Source: Lachnospiraceae bacterium (lineage in GTDB: Bacteria; Bacillota; Clostridia; Lachnospirales; Lachnospiraceae). Taken from it: a stretch of DNA of 64,000 bases. The DNA is taken from contig JAFLSY010000003.1 of assembly GCA_022510745.1 (NCBI GenBank), positions 62,001 to 126,000 of the forward strand, written 5' to 3'. The position numbers and the translations under genes are program-made. Below are positions 17,825-25,595 of the stretch, piece after piece. Below the pieces are notes generated by a model. The model did no database searches and was not told the origin of the DNA. It was given only the letters and a program-made list of their open reading frames with translations. How positions within the stretch are numbered: position 1 is the first letter of the stretch; each line of letters begins with the position of its first letter.

Positions 17825-18049
17825 TTAGCAGGCAACCGCGTAATTTTTCAGCAATTCTTCAAAATCCGCATTATAACCGTCATACCTGACAGTCAGTATC
17901 TGGGAAAAATCAAGGCCATACACGCCTAGAAATGATTTTGCATCTACCGTATAACTGTTATAAGAAATATCGATGTCAAAATCACAACGGGCTGCCATGG
18001 CTACAAAGTGCTGAACTTCATTCTGGGTCAATTTGATCTTACCTTCCAT
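17825..18049 (-). CDS. HPr-like protein lacking the phospho-histidine
   Basis: The 74-residue protein has the HPr fold pattern: a first strand MEGKIKLTQNEVQHFV, then FDIDISYNSYTVDAKSFLGVYGLDFSQILTVRYDGYN, where VDAKSFLGVYGL matches the HPr Ser46 region (KSIMGVMSL). The position of His15 is not occupied by the R-H-A motif; the helix reads HFVAMAARCDF instead. So it is not a normal PTS carrier, and may be a regulatory HPr relative of the kind seen in Clostridia. ATG 18049 has AAGGAAGG 7 bases upstream. It stands alone, with a terminator after it. Confidence 0.8.
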   Translation of the reverse strand: MEGKIKLTQNEVQHFVAMAARCDFDIDISYNSYTVDAKSFLGVYGLDFSQILTVRYDGYNADFEELLKNYAVAC

Positions 18050-18244
18050 CTCTCGTCGCCTTCCTTTCTCAATCACTTACATCAGCTACAAAATTTTCCA
18101 GAATAAACTGCCCCTTAAAGTCCATCTTCCCCTTAATTATCTTACATTATACCCTTTTTAAACGGAATGTAAAGTACTTTTTCCCATCTTCGCACTTTTT
18201 AAACATATTGCGCATTTCTTTACCCTATCTCTGATTATTTTTGG

Positions 18245-19033
18245 TTATTTTTCAGCAAACTCCGTCATGTATGGACGGAAACGCAGGGGCAGCATATTCC
18301 GTTGTAAATTTAAGTTTTTACGCTCATCAATACTAATACTATGACAAAATTGACGAAATAGTTCTCTGTAGTATTCCTCTTCGGCAGAGAGATGCAGTTT
18401 CCTCTCCTGCTCCTCTCCCTGCATCAAAAACCATTCTTTTCCTGCCGGGTGAACAGCATAGTACTTTCGCCCTTCATCATAAATCAAAAAGTTTTCCATG
18501 GGCAGCCTGTCTGCAAAATGTTCCGCCAACATGGGCAGGATCGCATTCTTAGGCCGGATAACAGAAGAAAGCAGTCCGTTCTCAAGCTCTTCAAAACGCA
18601 AAAAACCTTTCAAATGCTGAAGTTCTTTTCCTGCGCCCCTGCTAAGCTCCATCAGCCTTCTGATATTTTCATCCGTAAGGTGCTGCAGAACACTTCCCCT
18701 CCTCTTGTTCGATAAGCCCCATACAATACTGCCGTAAACAGCCTGTGCCCTCTCCGGTGAAGGCGCCGTCAGCGCCAGCCAGATGGCCTCGTAATCCTCC
18801 TGCACGAACCGGTCTTTTAGGGTTTTTATGACTTTTTCCGCTTTGTCGGTATCCGTCTTTACTTCCCTGTAATCCGCAAAAAGCATGGGCTGTTCTTCCG
18901 CACCTGTCTGCAAATGGATCCGTTCATGGGGAAGCCGCAGGGCATAAGCCTCGTAGACACCTGTAAAGATACCCTCCGGACTGTCTTCGCAAAGTAATAT
19001 GATATTATTTTCCGCTCCCCAATCGGCTTCCAT
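18245..19033 (-). CDS. TIGR03915-family putative DNA repair protein
   Basis: The 262-residue protein has the layout of the family found beside a radical SAM DNA-repair-like enzyme: an N-terminal CEDSPEGIFTGVYEAYALR and a C-terminal uracil-DNA-glycosylase-type region with DRLPMENFLIYDEGRKYYAVHPAGKEW and RQFCHSISIDERKNLNLQRNMLPLRFR (DUF4130-like). It follows the radical SAM gene by 43 bases and AAGGAG lies 5 bases before the ATG, so they form one operon. Function is inferred from the pairing and the LexA boxes upstream; the reaction is unknown. Confidence 0.9.
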   Translation of the reverse strand: MEADWGAENNIILLCEDSPEGIFTGVYEAYALRLPHERIHLQTGAEEQPMLFADYREVKTDTDKAEKVIKTLKDRFVQEDYEAIWLALTAPSPERAQAVYGSIVWGLSNKRRGSVLQHLTDENIRRLMELSRGAGKELQHLKGFLRFEELENGLLSSVIRPKNAILPMLAEHFADRLPMENFLIYDEGRKYYAVHPAGKEWFLMQGEEQERKLHLSAEEEYYRELFRQFCHSISIDERKNLNLQRNMLPLRFRPYMTEFAEK

Positions 19034-19076
19034 ACACTCTCCTTCTTCCCGTTTAACTTTTATTCAAGCAGCCCGG

Positions 19077-20429
19077 TCACAGCTCTCCGAACAGTGATTT
19101 TCCTGTATCTGCCGCTGCAGGCATTGCAAAAAAGCTGCCGTCATCAAACAGGGACAGTTGTCTGTAGCTCATACCGTCACCTGCCAGTTGGGTTCTTTCC
19201 CTAACATCCGCCGTCAGATTCCGGACAATATAATCCTCCTCTAATCGGGTCCTGTACATCATCTTTCCATTACAGGTGATAAAGTACAGGGCACGTTTCA
19301 ACACCACACCCATCTTTTTGAGCGTAACAAAATCCAGACTGCCCAAACGCCTCGCTCCGATAATGCGTCCGGCGCTTCTGACTCCGATACCCGGAACCCG
19401 TAAAAGCTGCTCGTAAGAGGCCTTGCTTACTTCCACGGGAAACTCCTCCAGATGGCGTACCGCCCAATCCTCCTTGGGGTCTAACATCGTATTGAAAAAA
19501 GGCCTGTCTTCACTCAAGAGCTCCTCCGCCTTAAATCCGTAAAAACGCAGCAGCCAGTCCGCCTGATAGAGCCTGTGCTCCCGCAGCAGAGGCGGACCTC
19601 CCGGCAGGGCCGGCAGTTCTTTATCCTCATTTACTTTCACAAAAGCGGAGTAGAATACCCGCTTTAAGGAAAACTTATCATACAGGCTCTCCGCCACATT
19701 TAAGATCTGGTAGTCGCTCTCCGGGGTAGCGCCGATAATCATCTGGGTGGACTGTCCTCCGCTTACAAACCGGGGCGCATTGCGATACAACGCCAGCTCG
19801 TTTTTATTGGAGGTAATACCGTTCTGGATCTGACGCATGGGTGCCAAAATATTTTTGCGGTGTTTATTGGGTGCCAGATTCCGAAGCCCTTCCGCCGTCG
19901 GCAGCTCCAAATTGACGCTCATTCTGTCCGCTAAGTAACCTGTCATCTGAATCAGGCGGGAATCTGCACCGGGAATGGCTTTCACATGAACATATCCCTG
20001 AAAACGGTACCTGTGGCGCAGCAGATAGAGTGTCCGATACAGCAGTTCCATCGTATAGTTGGGACTCTGCAGGATGCCGGAACTCAAAAACAGTCCCTCG
20101 ATATAATTGCGTCTGTAGAACTGCATGGTCAGTTCACAAATCTCCTCAGGCGTAAAAGTAGCCCGCGCGACATCGTTAGAACGCCTGTTTAAGCAGTATT
20201 TGCAGTCATAGATACATTCGTTGGTCATAAGAATCTTCAACAGGGAGATACATCTGCCGTCCGCGCTGAAACTATGGCAGATACCGCAGGCCACGGCGCT
20301 GCCCATATCTCTCCCATTCCCCTTACGCTCTACACCGCTGGAGGTACAGGCTACATCGTATTTGGCCGCATCCGTCAAAATATGCAGTTTTTCCATGAGG
20401 GACATTCCGCCCGCATCCAAATATTCCAT
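19077..20429 (-). CDS. Putative DNA modification/repair radical SAM protein
   Basis: The 450-residue protein is a radical SAM enzyme: ECIYDCKYCLNRR carries CxxxCxxC (C72, C76, C79), with SGGQSTQMIIGATPESD further on. Its C-terminal part holds a helix-hairpin-helix stretch, LLRVPGIGVRSAGRIIGARR, pointing to DNA binding. This matches the TIGR03916 family that always pairs with the TIGR03915 protein, as here. AAGGAG lies 6 bases before the ATG. The promoter is flanked by two LexA boxes (20451-20520), so expression should rise with DNA damage. Confidence 0.93.
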   Translation of the reverse strand: MEYLDAGGMSLMEKLHILTDAAKYDVACTSSGVERKGNGRDMGSAVACGICHSFSADGRCISLLKILMTNECIYDCKYCLNRRSNDVARATFTPEEICELTMQFYRRNYIEGLFLSSGILQSPNYTMELLYRTLYLLRHRYRFQGYVHVKAIPGADSRLIQMTGYLADRMSVNLELPTAEGLRNLAPNKHRKNILAPMRQIQNGITSNKNELALYRNAPRFVSGGQSTQMIIGATPESDYQILNVAESLYDKFSLKRVFYSAFVKVNEDKELPALPGGPPLLREHRLYQADWLLRFYGFKAEELLSEDRPFFNTMLDPKEDWAVRHLEEFPVEVSKASYEQLLRVPGIGVRSAGRIIGARRLGSLDFVTLKKMGVVLKRALYFITCNGKMMYRTRLEEDYIVRNLTADVRERTQLAGDGMSYRQLSLFDDGSFFAMPAAADTGKSLFGEL

Positions 20430-20450
20430 AGTCTGCTCCTTCTGCTTTCA

Positions 20451-20520
20451 GAACATTTGTTCTGTTATCAATATAACATAGATAATCTCTTTTGGCAAGA
20501 TGTTTTTAGAACAAATGTTC
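20451..20520 (-). promoter_or_regulatory. SOS promoter with two LexA boxes
   Basis: GAACATTTGTTC (20451-20462) and GAACAAATGTTC (20509-20520) both fit the Firmicute LexA box GAAC-N4-GTTC exactly. Between them on the minus strand is a promoter TTGCCA (20493-20498) - 17 bases - TATATT (20470-20475). One box lies upstream of -35 and one downstream of -10, so LexA could block or loop the promoter. The downstream box is 22 bases before the radical SAM ATG. Confidence 0.9.
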
Positions 20521-20599
20521 TGCTTGCGGATGCGTAAAAAAAGAGTTTAAATAGAAGAAGATTTAGGATACCATCGGTATCGGAAACGGAGAATTGCAG

Positions 20600-21610
20600 A
20601 TGAGTGAAATGAAATTACCGGCAGGATATCATTCGGAATTAAACCTCTATGATACCCAGATAGCCATCAAGACAGTAAAGGACTTTTTCCAGACACTGCT
20701 TGCCGAAAGATTACACCTGTTACGTGTGTCCGCTCCCCTCTTTGTGGACCCCTCTTCAGGATTAAACGACAATTTAAACGGAGTGGAAAGGCCTGTCACT
20801 TTTGACATCAAAGAGCAGAACGGCCGTGAAGCGGAAATTGTGCACTCCCTGGCCAAGTGGAAACGCTACGCACTGAAGAAATACGGCTTTCACGCAGGTG
20901 AGGGATTGTATACCGACATGAGCGCAATCAGGCGTGACGAGGCTGTCGATAACATACATTCCATCTATGTCGATCAATGGGATTGGGAGAAAATTATTGA
21001 AAAAGAAGAACGTACTCTGGAGACTTTGAAGGATACTGTACGCACCGTATACAAGGTTTTGCGTAAAACGGAAAAGTATATGGCTATCCACTATGATTAC
21101 ATAGAGGAAATCCTGCCCCACGATATTTTCTTTATTACTTCTCAGGAGTTAGAGGATATGTTCCCCGACCGTCCTCCCAAAGAGCGGGAATACTATATTG
21201 CCAAAGCCAAAGGCGCTGTCTGCATCATGCAGATAGGGGATACGCTGGAATCCGGCCAGCGCCACGACGGCAGGGCTCCGGATTATGATGACTGGGCTTT
21301 AAATGCTGATATTGTGGTTTACTATCCGGTTTTAGACATTGCCTTGGAGCTTTCCTCCATGGGCATCCGGGTGGATAAGGACGCATTGCTTTCCCAGCTT
21401 GAAAAAGCAGGCTGTCCGGAACGTGCCAAGCTGCCCTTCCAGAAAGCTGTTTTAGAGGAGGAGGTACCCTATACCATCGGCGGCGGTATCGGTCAGTCCC
21501 GCATCTGTATGTTCTTCCTCAGAAAAGCTCACATCGGAGAGGTGCAGTGCTCCCTGTGGCCTGAAGCCGATATGGAGAAGGCGCAGGAGAACGGACTCCA
21601 AATGCTCTAA
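20600..21610 (+). CDS. asnA: Aspartate-ammonia ligase (asparagine synthetase A)
   Basis: AsnA makes asparagine from aspartate, ammonia and ATP in the cytoplasm; it is related to class II aminoacyl-tRNA synthetases. The 336 residues match the family length (330). Typical stretches: ETQIAI-like DTQIAIKTVKDFFQ, SAPLFVDPSSGLNDNLNGVERPV, FDIKEQNGREAEIVHSLAKWKR, YTDMSAIRRDE, HSIYVDQWDWE, and the C-terminal IGGGIGQSRICMFFLRKAHIGEVQ. ATG 20600 has GGAGA about 7 bases upstream; a TTG two codons earlier was rejected. It stands alone on the plus strand, divergent from the SOS genes. Confidence 0.97.
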   Translation: MSEMKLPAGYHSELNLYDTQIAIKTVKDFFQTLLAERLHLLRVSAPLFVDPSSGLNDNLNGVERPVTFDIKEQNGREAEIVHSLAKWKRYALKKYGFHAGEGLYTDMSAIRRDEAVDNIHSIYVDQWDWEKIIEKEERTLETLKDTVRTVYKVLRKTEKYMAIHYDYIEEILPHDIFFITSQELEDMFPDRPPKEREYYIAKAKGAVCIMQIGDTLESGQRHDGRAPDYDDWALNADIVVYYPVLDIALELSSMGIRVDKDALLSQLEKAGCPERAKLPFQKAVLEEEVPYTIGGGIGQSRICMFFLRKAHIGEVQCSLWPEADMEKAQENGLQML

Positions 21611-21616
21611 AAATAA

Positions 21617-21664
21617 AACCGCGGATTGGATACCTATAAAGTACCTAACCGCGGTTCTTTTTTA
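21617..21664 (+). terminator. Bidirectional terminator between asnA and the nitrilase gene
   Basis: AACCGCGG / CCGCGGTT arms with a 24-base spacer are followed by TTCTTTTTT on the plus strand and by TTTTATTTTT on the minus strand. The right flank reaches the stop of the convergent gene. Confidence 0.85.
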
Positions 21665-22525
21665 CAAGAAGGAAAACTTGTTTCCTCCATTTTCGTTTTG
21701 AGGGCTGTCGATAAGATATTGATCCGGTCTGAGCAGGTCGATATAAGGCCGCCGCTTCCGGCTTTCATAGACTTTGGACAAATCTATTTCACATGTAAGC
21801 AGCTGCTCATCATTATTTGCTTTCTGCAGTACATTTCCCTCACAGTCCACGAGAATCGATTCTCCTGCAAAATTCATGTCCCCTTCCAGTCCCGTCCTGT
21901 TGCACATGGCAATAAAAACATTGTTCTGATATGCCTGCACCCGTATTTCCCATTCAAATAATTCCATGGGTTCCGCTTTCACATTTGCCGTTGGAATAAT
22001 GATCAATTCCGCTCCCTTGGCCGCACAGGTCCGTATACTCTCCGGGAAATGCCTGTCAAAACAGATTACCACACCGACTTTTCCGAAAGGAGTCTCATAT
22101 ACATTAAAGCCTTCTTCCGAGGGCGTATAATAATCCCCTTCATAAAAATGCTCCGCCTGCGCAATATGTACCATTTTGGAAACGCCCCGTAATTGACCGT
22201 ATTGGTCAATCATCAAAGACATATCATACTGCTTCCCATTCTGTTCCATATATAGATTCGGAGACAGCCATAAACCGTATTCCCGGCACCTATCCCGCAA
22301 TGTCTTGATCCGCACATCTTCTAAGGAAAGAAGCAATTCCTGTTTGGTTTTACCTAATTGCTGCTGTAATTCTTGCTCTTGATACTGGGGGAAAAACGGC
22401 GTCCACTGCACCTCCGGAAAAAACAGCAGATCGCAATCCTTTGCCATTTCCATATAACGGAGCGTTTTTTCAAAATTCGCCTCAATGCTTGAATCCATTT
22501 TAGTCTGTGCCATTGCCAGCTTCAT
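21662..22525 (-). CDS. Carbon-nitrogen hydrolase (nitrilase superfamily)
   Basis: The 287-residue protein has the nitrilase triad: E38 in FFPEVQW, K117 in GVSKMVH and C155 in VVICFDRHFPE. Such enzymes hydrolyse amides, as in N-carbamoylputrescine or omega-amide cleavage. It resembles the Nit/AguB branches, but the segment after the lysine (HIAQAEHFYEGDYYTP) fits neither exactly, so the substrate is open. It starts 14 bases after the NlpC/P60 gene, and the two may be co-transcribed. Confidence 0.88.
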   Translation of the reverse strand: MKLAMAQTKMDSSIEANFEKTLRYMEMAKDCDLLFFPEVQWTPFFPQYQEQELQQQLGKTKQELLLSLEDVRIKTLRDRCREYGLWLSPNLYMEQNGKQYDMSLMIDQYGQLRGVSKMVHIAQAEHFYEGDYYTPSEEGFNVYETPFGKVGVVICFDRHFPESIRTCAAKGAELIIIPTANVKAEPMELFEWEIRVQAYQNNVFIAMCNRTGLEGDMNFAGESILVDCEGNVLQKANNDEQLLTCEIDLSKVYESRKRRPYIDLLRPDQYLIDSPQNENGGNKFSFL

Positions 22526-22539
22526 AAAACAGTTTTCCT

Positions 22540-23850
22540 TTAATCTATCACATTCTTAATTCCCATGATGGTACTGTAATTCACATCGCTGATGATAACA
22601 CCCTTTCTGGAATTGGCGGAATGAATGATCTGTCCGTCCCCGATATACAGTCCAACGTGAGTACAGCTCCTGCCGCCGTTAGAGGTATAGCAGACAATAT
22701 CGCCGGGCTTTATTTCACTGTAATCAATGCTTCTGCCCCCACCGGAAAGCTGCCCGCCGGGCGTTCTGCTGATCGAATATCCAAAATCAGCATAGATAAA
22801 ACAGGTAAATCCGGAACAGTCCGTTCCGTTTGCCAGGCTGCTGCCTCCATGAATATAGACATTCCCCAGATACTGCTTGGCATATTCCACAATTGCCGCC
22901 CTCAGGTCATCTGCAGAGTCAAAATTCGTAATCTCGGGAGGCGTATAGGTCGTTTCATTGCCTGCATTTCCCGATATCAGCGCAGATGTTTGCGCCGCAG
23001 AAGCCTGTGCTGCAGCTGCCTGTGCTGCCGCGGCTCTGGCCGCTTCTCTCTCCGCCCGTTCTTCCTCTAAGGACTTTGCGTAAGTGAATTCCTCGGTCAA
23101 TATGACATATTCTGCAGACACATAGCCTGCTTCCCTGTCCGTATACTGTACTTTGATCCATTCTCCGCAGTCTTCCAATACCACAAGCCGTCTGCCCGTA
23201 TTCACAGAACCCAGTTTGCGGGCCCCTAAATCAGGCTCTTCCCGCACATTCAGCCGATCCGCCTGTACCAGTGCATAACGTGTCACATAGTCATCCAACA
23301 CCTGCGTGGCCGCGTCGCCGTACAGAAAGAACTCCGCTTTGGCATATCCCTCCACACTGCCGGAGCTAATATGAAACCATTCCCCGTTCTCACCTGCCAC
23401 ATCCAGCACCTGCGCAACAGAGCCATCATATAACTTTCCTATGATGGGGCTGTCCGTTCCCGGTCCGCTGCGTACATTGATATAATCGTTCACATTGGCA
23501 ATAGCCAACTCTGCCCTGGGCAGTCCCGCTATCAACTGCATGGAAGCTTCTTCGCCTTCCGCCCCTGCATTTCCGCTATCGCCATCCGACACACTCTCTT
23601 CCGGTATCTCTTTTTCCATTCCGGCATTCCTTCCGTTACCGTCAGATACCGTTTCTGCTTCCGCACTCTCAGAATCGCCGCCAGACAAAGAATACCCATC
23701 GCCACCCGATACAGCCTCTTCCGCAGCCACCGTCCGGCCTCCTGTAGGATGCAGTATTCCTATGCCGGCACATGCTAACGCTGCCACAAGAATACCAAAG
23801 TATATCATATTATTCCGTTTGTCTTTTAATACATTCTTCCAGTTCTTCAT
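22540..23850 (-). CDS. Secreted SH3 - NlpC/P60 peptidoglycan hydrolase
   Basis: The 436-residue protein starts with a short cytoplasmic stretch and one hydrophobic segment (about 16-35) serving as signal or anchor. A low-complexity acidic stretch follows with repeats like VSGGDG, SGGDS, VSDGNG, VSDGDS (about 45-95). Two bacterial SH3 domains come next (DYINVRSGPGTDSPIIGKL; RLNVREEPDLGARKLG), then an Ala-rich linker, then an NlpC/P60 domain with catalytic C in GTDCSGFTCF, H in THVGLYIG and a third residue in IIHSANS. It should cleave stem peptides in the wall. The second ATG was chosen; the first lies directly on the AGGT site. Confidence 0.92.
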   Translation of the reverse strand: MKNWKNVLKDKRNNMIYFGILVAALACAGIGILHPTGGRTVAAEEAVSGGDGYSLSGGDSESAEAETVSDGNGRNAGMEKEIPEESVSDGDSGNAGAEGEEASMQLIAGLPRAELAIANVNDYINVRSGPGTDSPIIGKLYDGSVAQVLDVAGENGEWFHISSGSVEGYAKAEFFLYGDAATQVLDDYVTRYALVQADRLNVREEPDLGARKLGSVNTGRRLVVLEDCGEWIKVQYTDREAGYVSAEYVILTEEFTYAKSLEEERAEREAARAAAAQAAAAQASAAQTSALISGNAGNETTYTPPEITNFDSADDLRAAIVEYAKQYLGNVYIHGGSSLANGTDCSGFTCFIYADFGYSISRTPGGQLSGGGRSIDYSEIKPGDIVCYTSNGGRSCTHVGLYIGDGQIIHSANSRKGVIISDVNYSTIMGIKNVID

Positions 23851-23963
23851 AATCATACCTGTATATTAATTGAACCCATTATAATGCACTGCATTTTATT
23901 ATTTTACTATATTATTAAATAAATTACAATATTTTTAAGTTTTTTAATATTTTATTTACAAGT

Positions 23964-23979
23964 ATGGTGTTTACACCAT
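23964..23979. repeat. Perfect 16-base palindrome upstream of the NlpC/P60 gene
   Basis: ATGGTGT and ACACCAT flank two central bases, about 115 bases before the hydrolase start. No T-run follows. It looks like a binding site for a dimeric regulator; which one is not known. Confidence 0.45.
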
Positions 23980-23990
23980 TTATTCCATAT

Positions 23991-24029
23991 AAAAAGAACG
24001 CCTGTTATCTATAACAAAGCGTTCTTTTT
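23991..24029 (-). terminator. Terminator downstream of gltD
   Basis: AAAAAGAACGC and its exact complement form an 11-base stem with a 17-base loop; five or so T follow in both directions. It ends the gltBD transcript. Confidence 0.85.
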
Positions 24030-24030
24030 A

Positions 24031-24084
24031 CCAAATGGGATTATATCCCAATGTGATGAAATCCCATTTGGATTTCATCACATT
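24031..24084 (-). repeat. Two overlapping inverted repeats in the gltD 3' region
   Basis: Pair one: CCAAATGGGAT (24031-24041) with ATCCCATTTGG (24061-24071). Pair two: AATGTGATGAAAT (24050-24062) with ATTTCATCACATT (24072-24084). Both are perfect, and they share bases 24061-24062, so the two stems cannot both be fully formed. The block begins two bases after the gltD stop and is followed by the terminator. Confidence 0.75.
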
Positions 24085-24085
24085 A

Positions 24086-25579
24086 CTATTGTACTACAAG
24101 ATTGGTATAGCCCATCAGACTTTCATCCACTTCTCTGGCGGCCTCTCTGCCCTCTCTGATGGCCCATACCACAAGGGACTGGCCCCTGTGCATATCGCCC
24201 GTAACAAAGACATTGTCCACACTGGTCCGATATCTGCCGGGTGCGGTCTTTACATTGGTACGCTCATTCAGCTCTACTTTAAAAGCATCCGTGATATATT
24301 TCTGACTGCCTAAGAAACCTGCGGCGATCAGTACCACTTCCGCATCCAGCACCTGTTCGCTGCCGGGTATCTCTTTCATATTCATGCGGCCGGTCTGCTC
24401 ATCCTTTTCCCATGCAAGCTTTACAATCTTCACCGCTTTTAAATTGCCGTTCTTATCCTTGATGAACTCCTTGACCGTGGCCTCATAAATTCTGGGATCG
24501 TGTCCGAAGACTGCAATAGCCTCCTCCTGACCGTAGTCCGTCTTTAATACCTTGGGCCATTCGGGCCAGGGATTGTTCTCTGCTCTCATCTCCGGTGCCT
24601 TGGGCATCATCTCGATCTGCACCACCGACTTGCAGCCGTGGCGCATGGCGGTACCCACGCAGTCGTTGCCCGTATCTCCGCCGCCGATGATCACCACGTT
24701 CTTATCCTTGGTATTGATATAGTTTCCGTCCGCAAAACCGCTATCAAGCAAACTCTTGGTATTGGCCTTTAAAAAGTCCACCGCAAAGTAAATACCCTTT
24801 GCATCCCTTCCCGGAGCAGTAATATCTCTGGGATTGGAGGCCCCGCAGGCCAGTACCACTCTGTCATACTCTTTAAGGAGCTGGGAGGCCTTGATATCCT
24901 TGCCCACATCGACTCCCGTCAGAAAGGTCACGCCTTCTTCTTCCATTACCTTAATCTTCCGTTCGATCACCTGCTTCTCCAGCTTCATATTGGGGATGCC
25001 GTACATGAGCAGGCCGCCCACCCTGTCAGAGCGCTCGTATACCGTCACCAGATGCCCTCTCTTATTGAGCTGATCCGCCACTGCCAGACCGGAGGGGCCG
25101 CTGCCCACTACAGCCACCTTCTTGCCGGTCCGTACTGTAGGAGGCTTGGGGGCCGCATAACCTTTATTGTAGGCATTCTCAATAATGGCATACTCATTCT
25201 CCTTGGACGCCACCGCATCTCCGTTCAAGCCGCAGGTACAGGCCGCCTCACAGAGAGCGGGACATACTCTGGAAGTAAACTCCGGAAAATTGTTGGTTTT
25301 CTTTAATCTGTTATAAGCCTGCTGCCAGTTGCCGGTGTATACCAGATCGTTCCACTCCGGCACCAGATTGTGAAGGGGACAGCCGCTTGTCATGCCATTA
25401 AGTGTCATACCGGACTGGCAGAAGGGAACGCCGCACTCCATACAGCGCGCGCCTTGGAGCTGCTGCTTTTCCATGGGCAGATGCTCATGGAACTCATTAA
25501 AATTCTTGATCCTCTGCTTCGGCTTTACCGCCACAGAGGTCTCTCTCTCATATTCCATAAAACCGGTTGGTTTTCCCAT
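24086..25579 (-). CDS. gltD: Glutamate synthase, small (beta) subunit
   Basis: GltD passes electrons from NAD(P)H through FAD and 4Fe-4S centres to GltB. The 497 residues show the N-terminal cysteine cluster (CMECGVPFC with a downstream CP, and CPALCEAACTCG), a first dinucleotide fold VAVVGSGPSGLAVADQL, GGLLMYGIPNMKLEK, a second fold VVIIGGGDTGNDCVGTA, and FVTGDMHRGQSLVVWAIREGR near the end. ATG 25579 was preferred over an upstream frame because family members begin MGKPTGF and a GGAGG site precedes it. It follows gltB by 16 bases. Confidence 0.97.
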   Translation of the reverse strand: MGKPTGFMEYERETSVAVKPKQRIKNFNEFHEHLPMEKQQLQGARCMECGVPFCQSGMTLNGMTSGCPLHNLVPEWNDLVYTGNWQQAYNRLKKTNNFPEFTSRVCPALCEAACTCGLNGDAVASKENEYAIIENAYNKGYAAPKPPTVRTGKKVAVVGSGPSGLAVADQLNKRGHLVTVYERSDRVGGLLMYGIPNMKLEKQVIERKIKVMEEEGVTFLTGVDVGKDIKASQLLKEYDRVVLACGASNPRDITAPGRDAKGIYFAVDFLKANTKSLLDSGFADGNYINTKDKNVVIIGGGDTGNDCVGTAMRHGCKSVVQIEMMPKAPEMRAENNPWPEWPKVLKTDYGQEEAIAVFGHDPRIYEATVKEFIKDKNGNLKAVKIVKLAWEKDEQTGRMNMKEIPGSEQVLDAEVVLIAAGFLGSQKYITDAFKVELNERTNVKTAPGRYRTSVDNVFVTGDMHRGQSLVVWAIREGREAAREVDESLMGYTNLVVQ

Positions 25580-25595
25580 TGTCTGCTCTCCCTCC

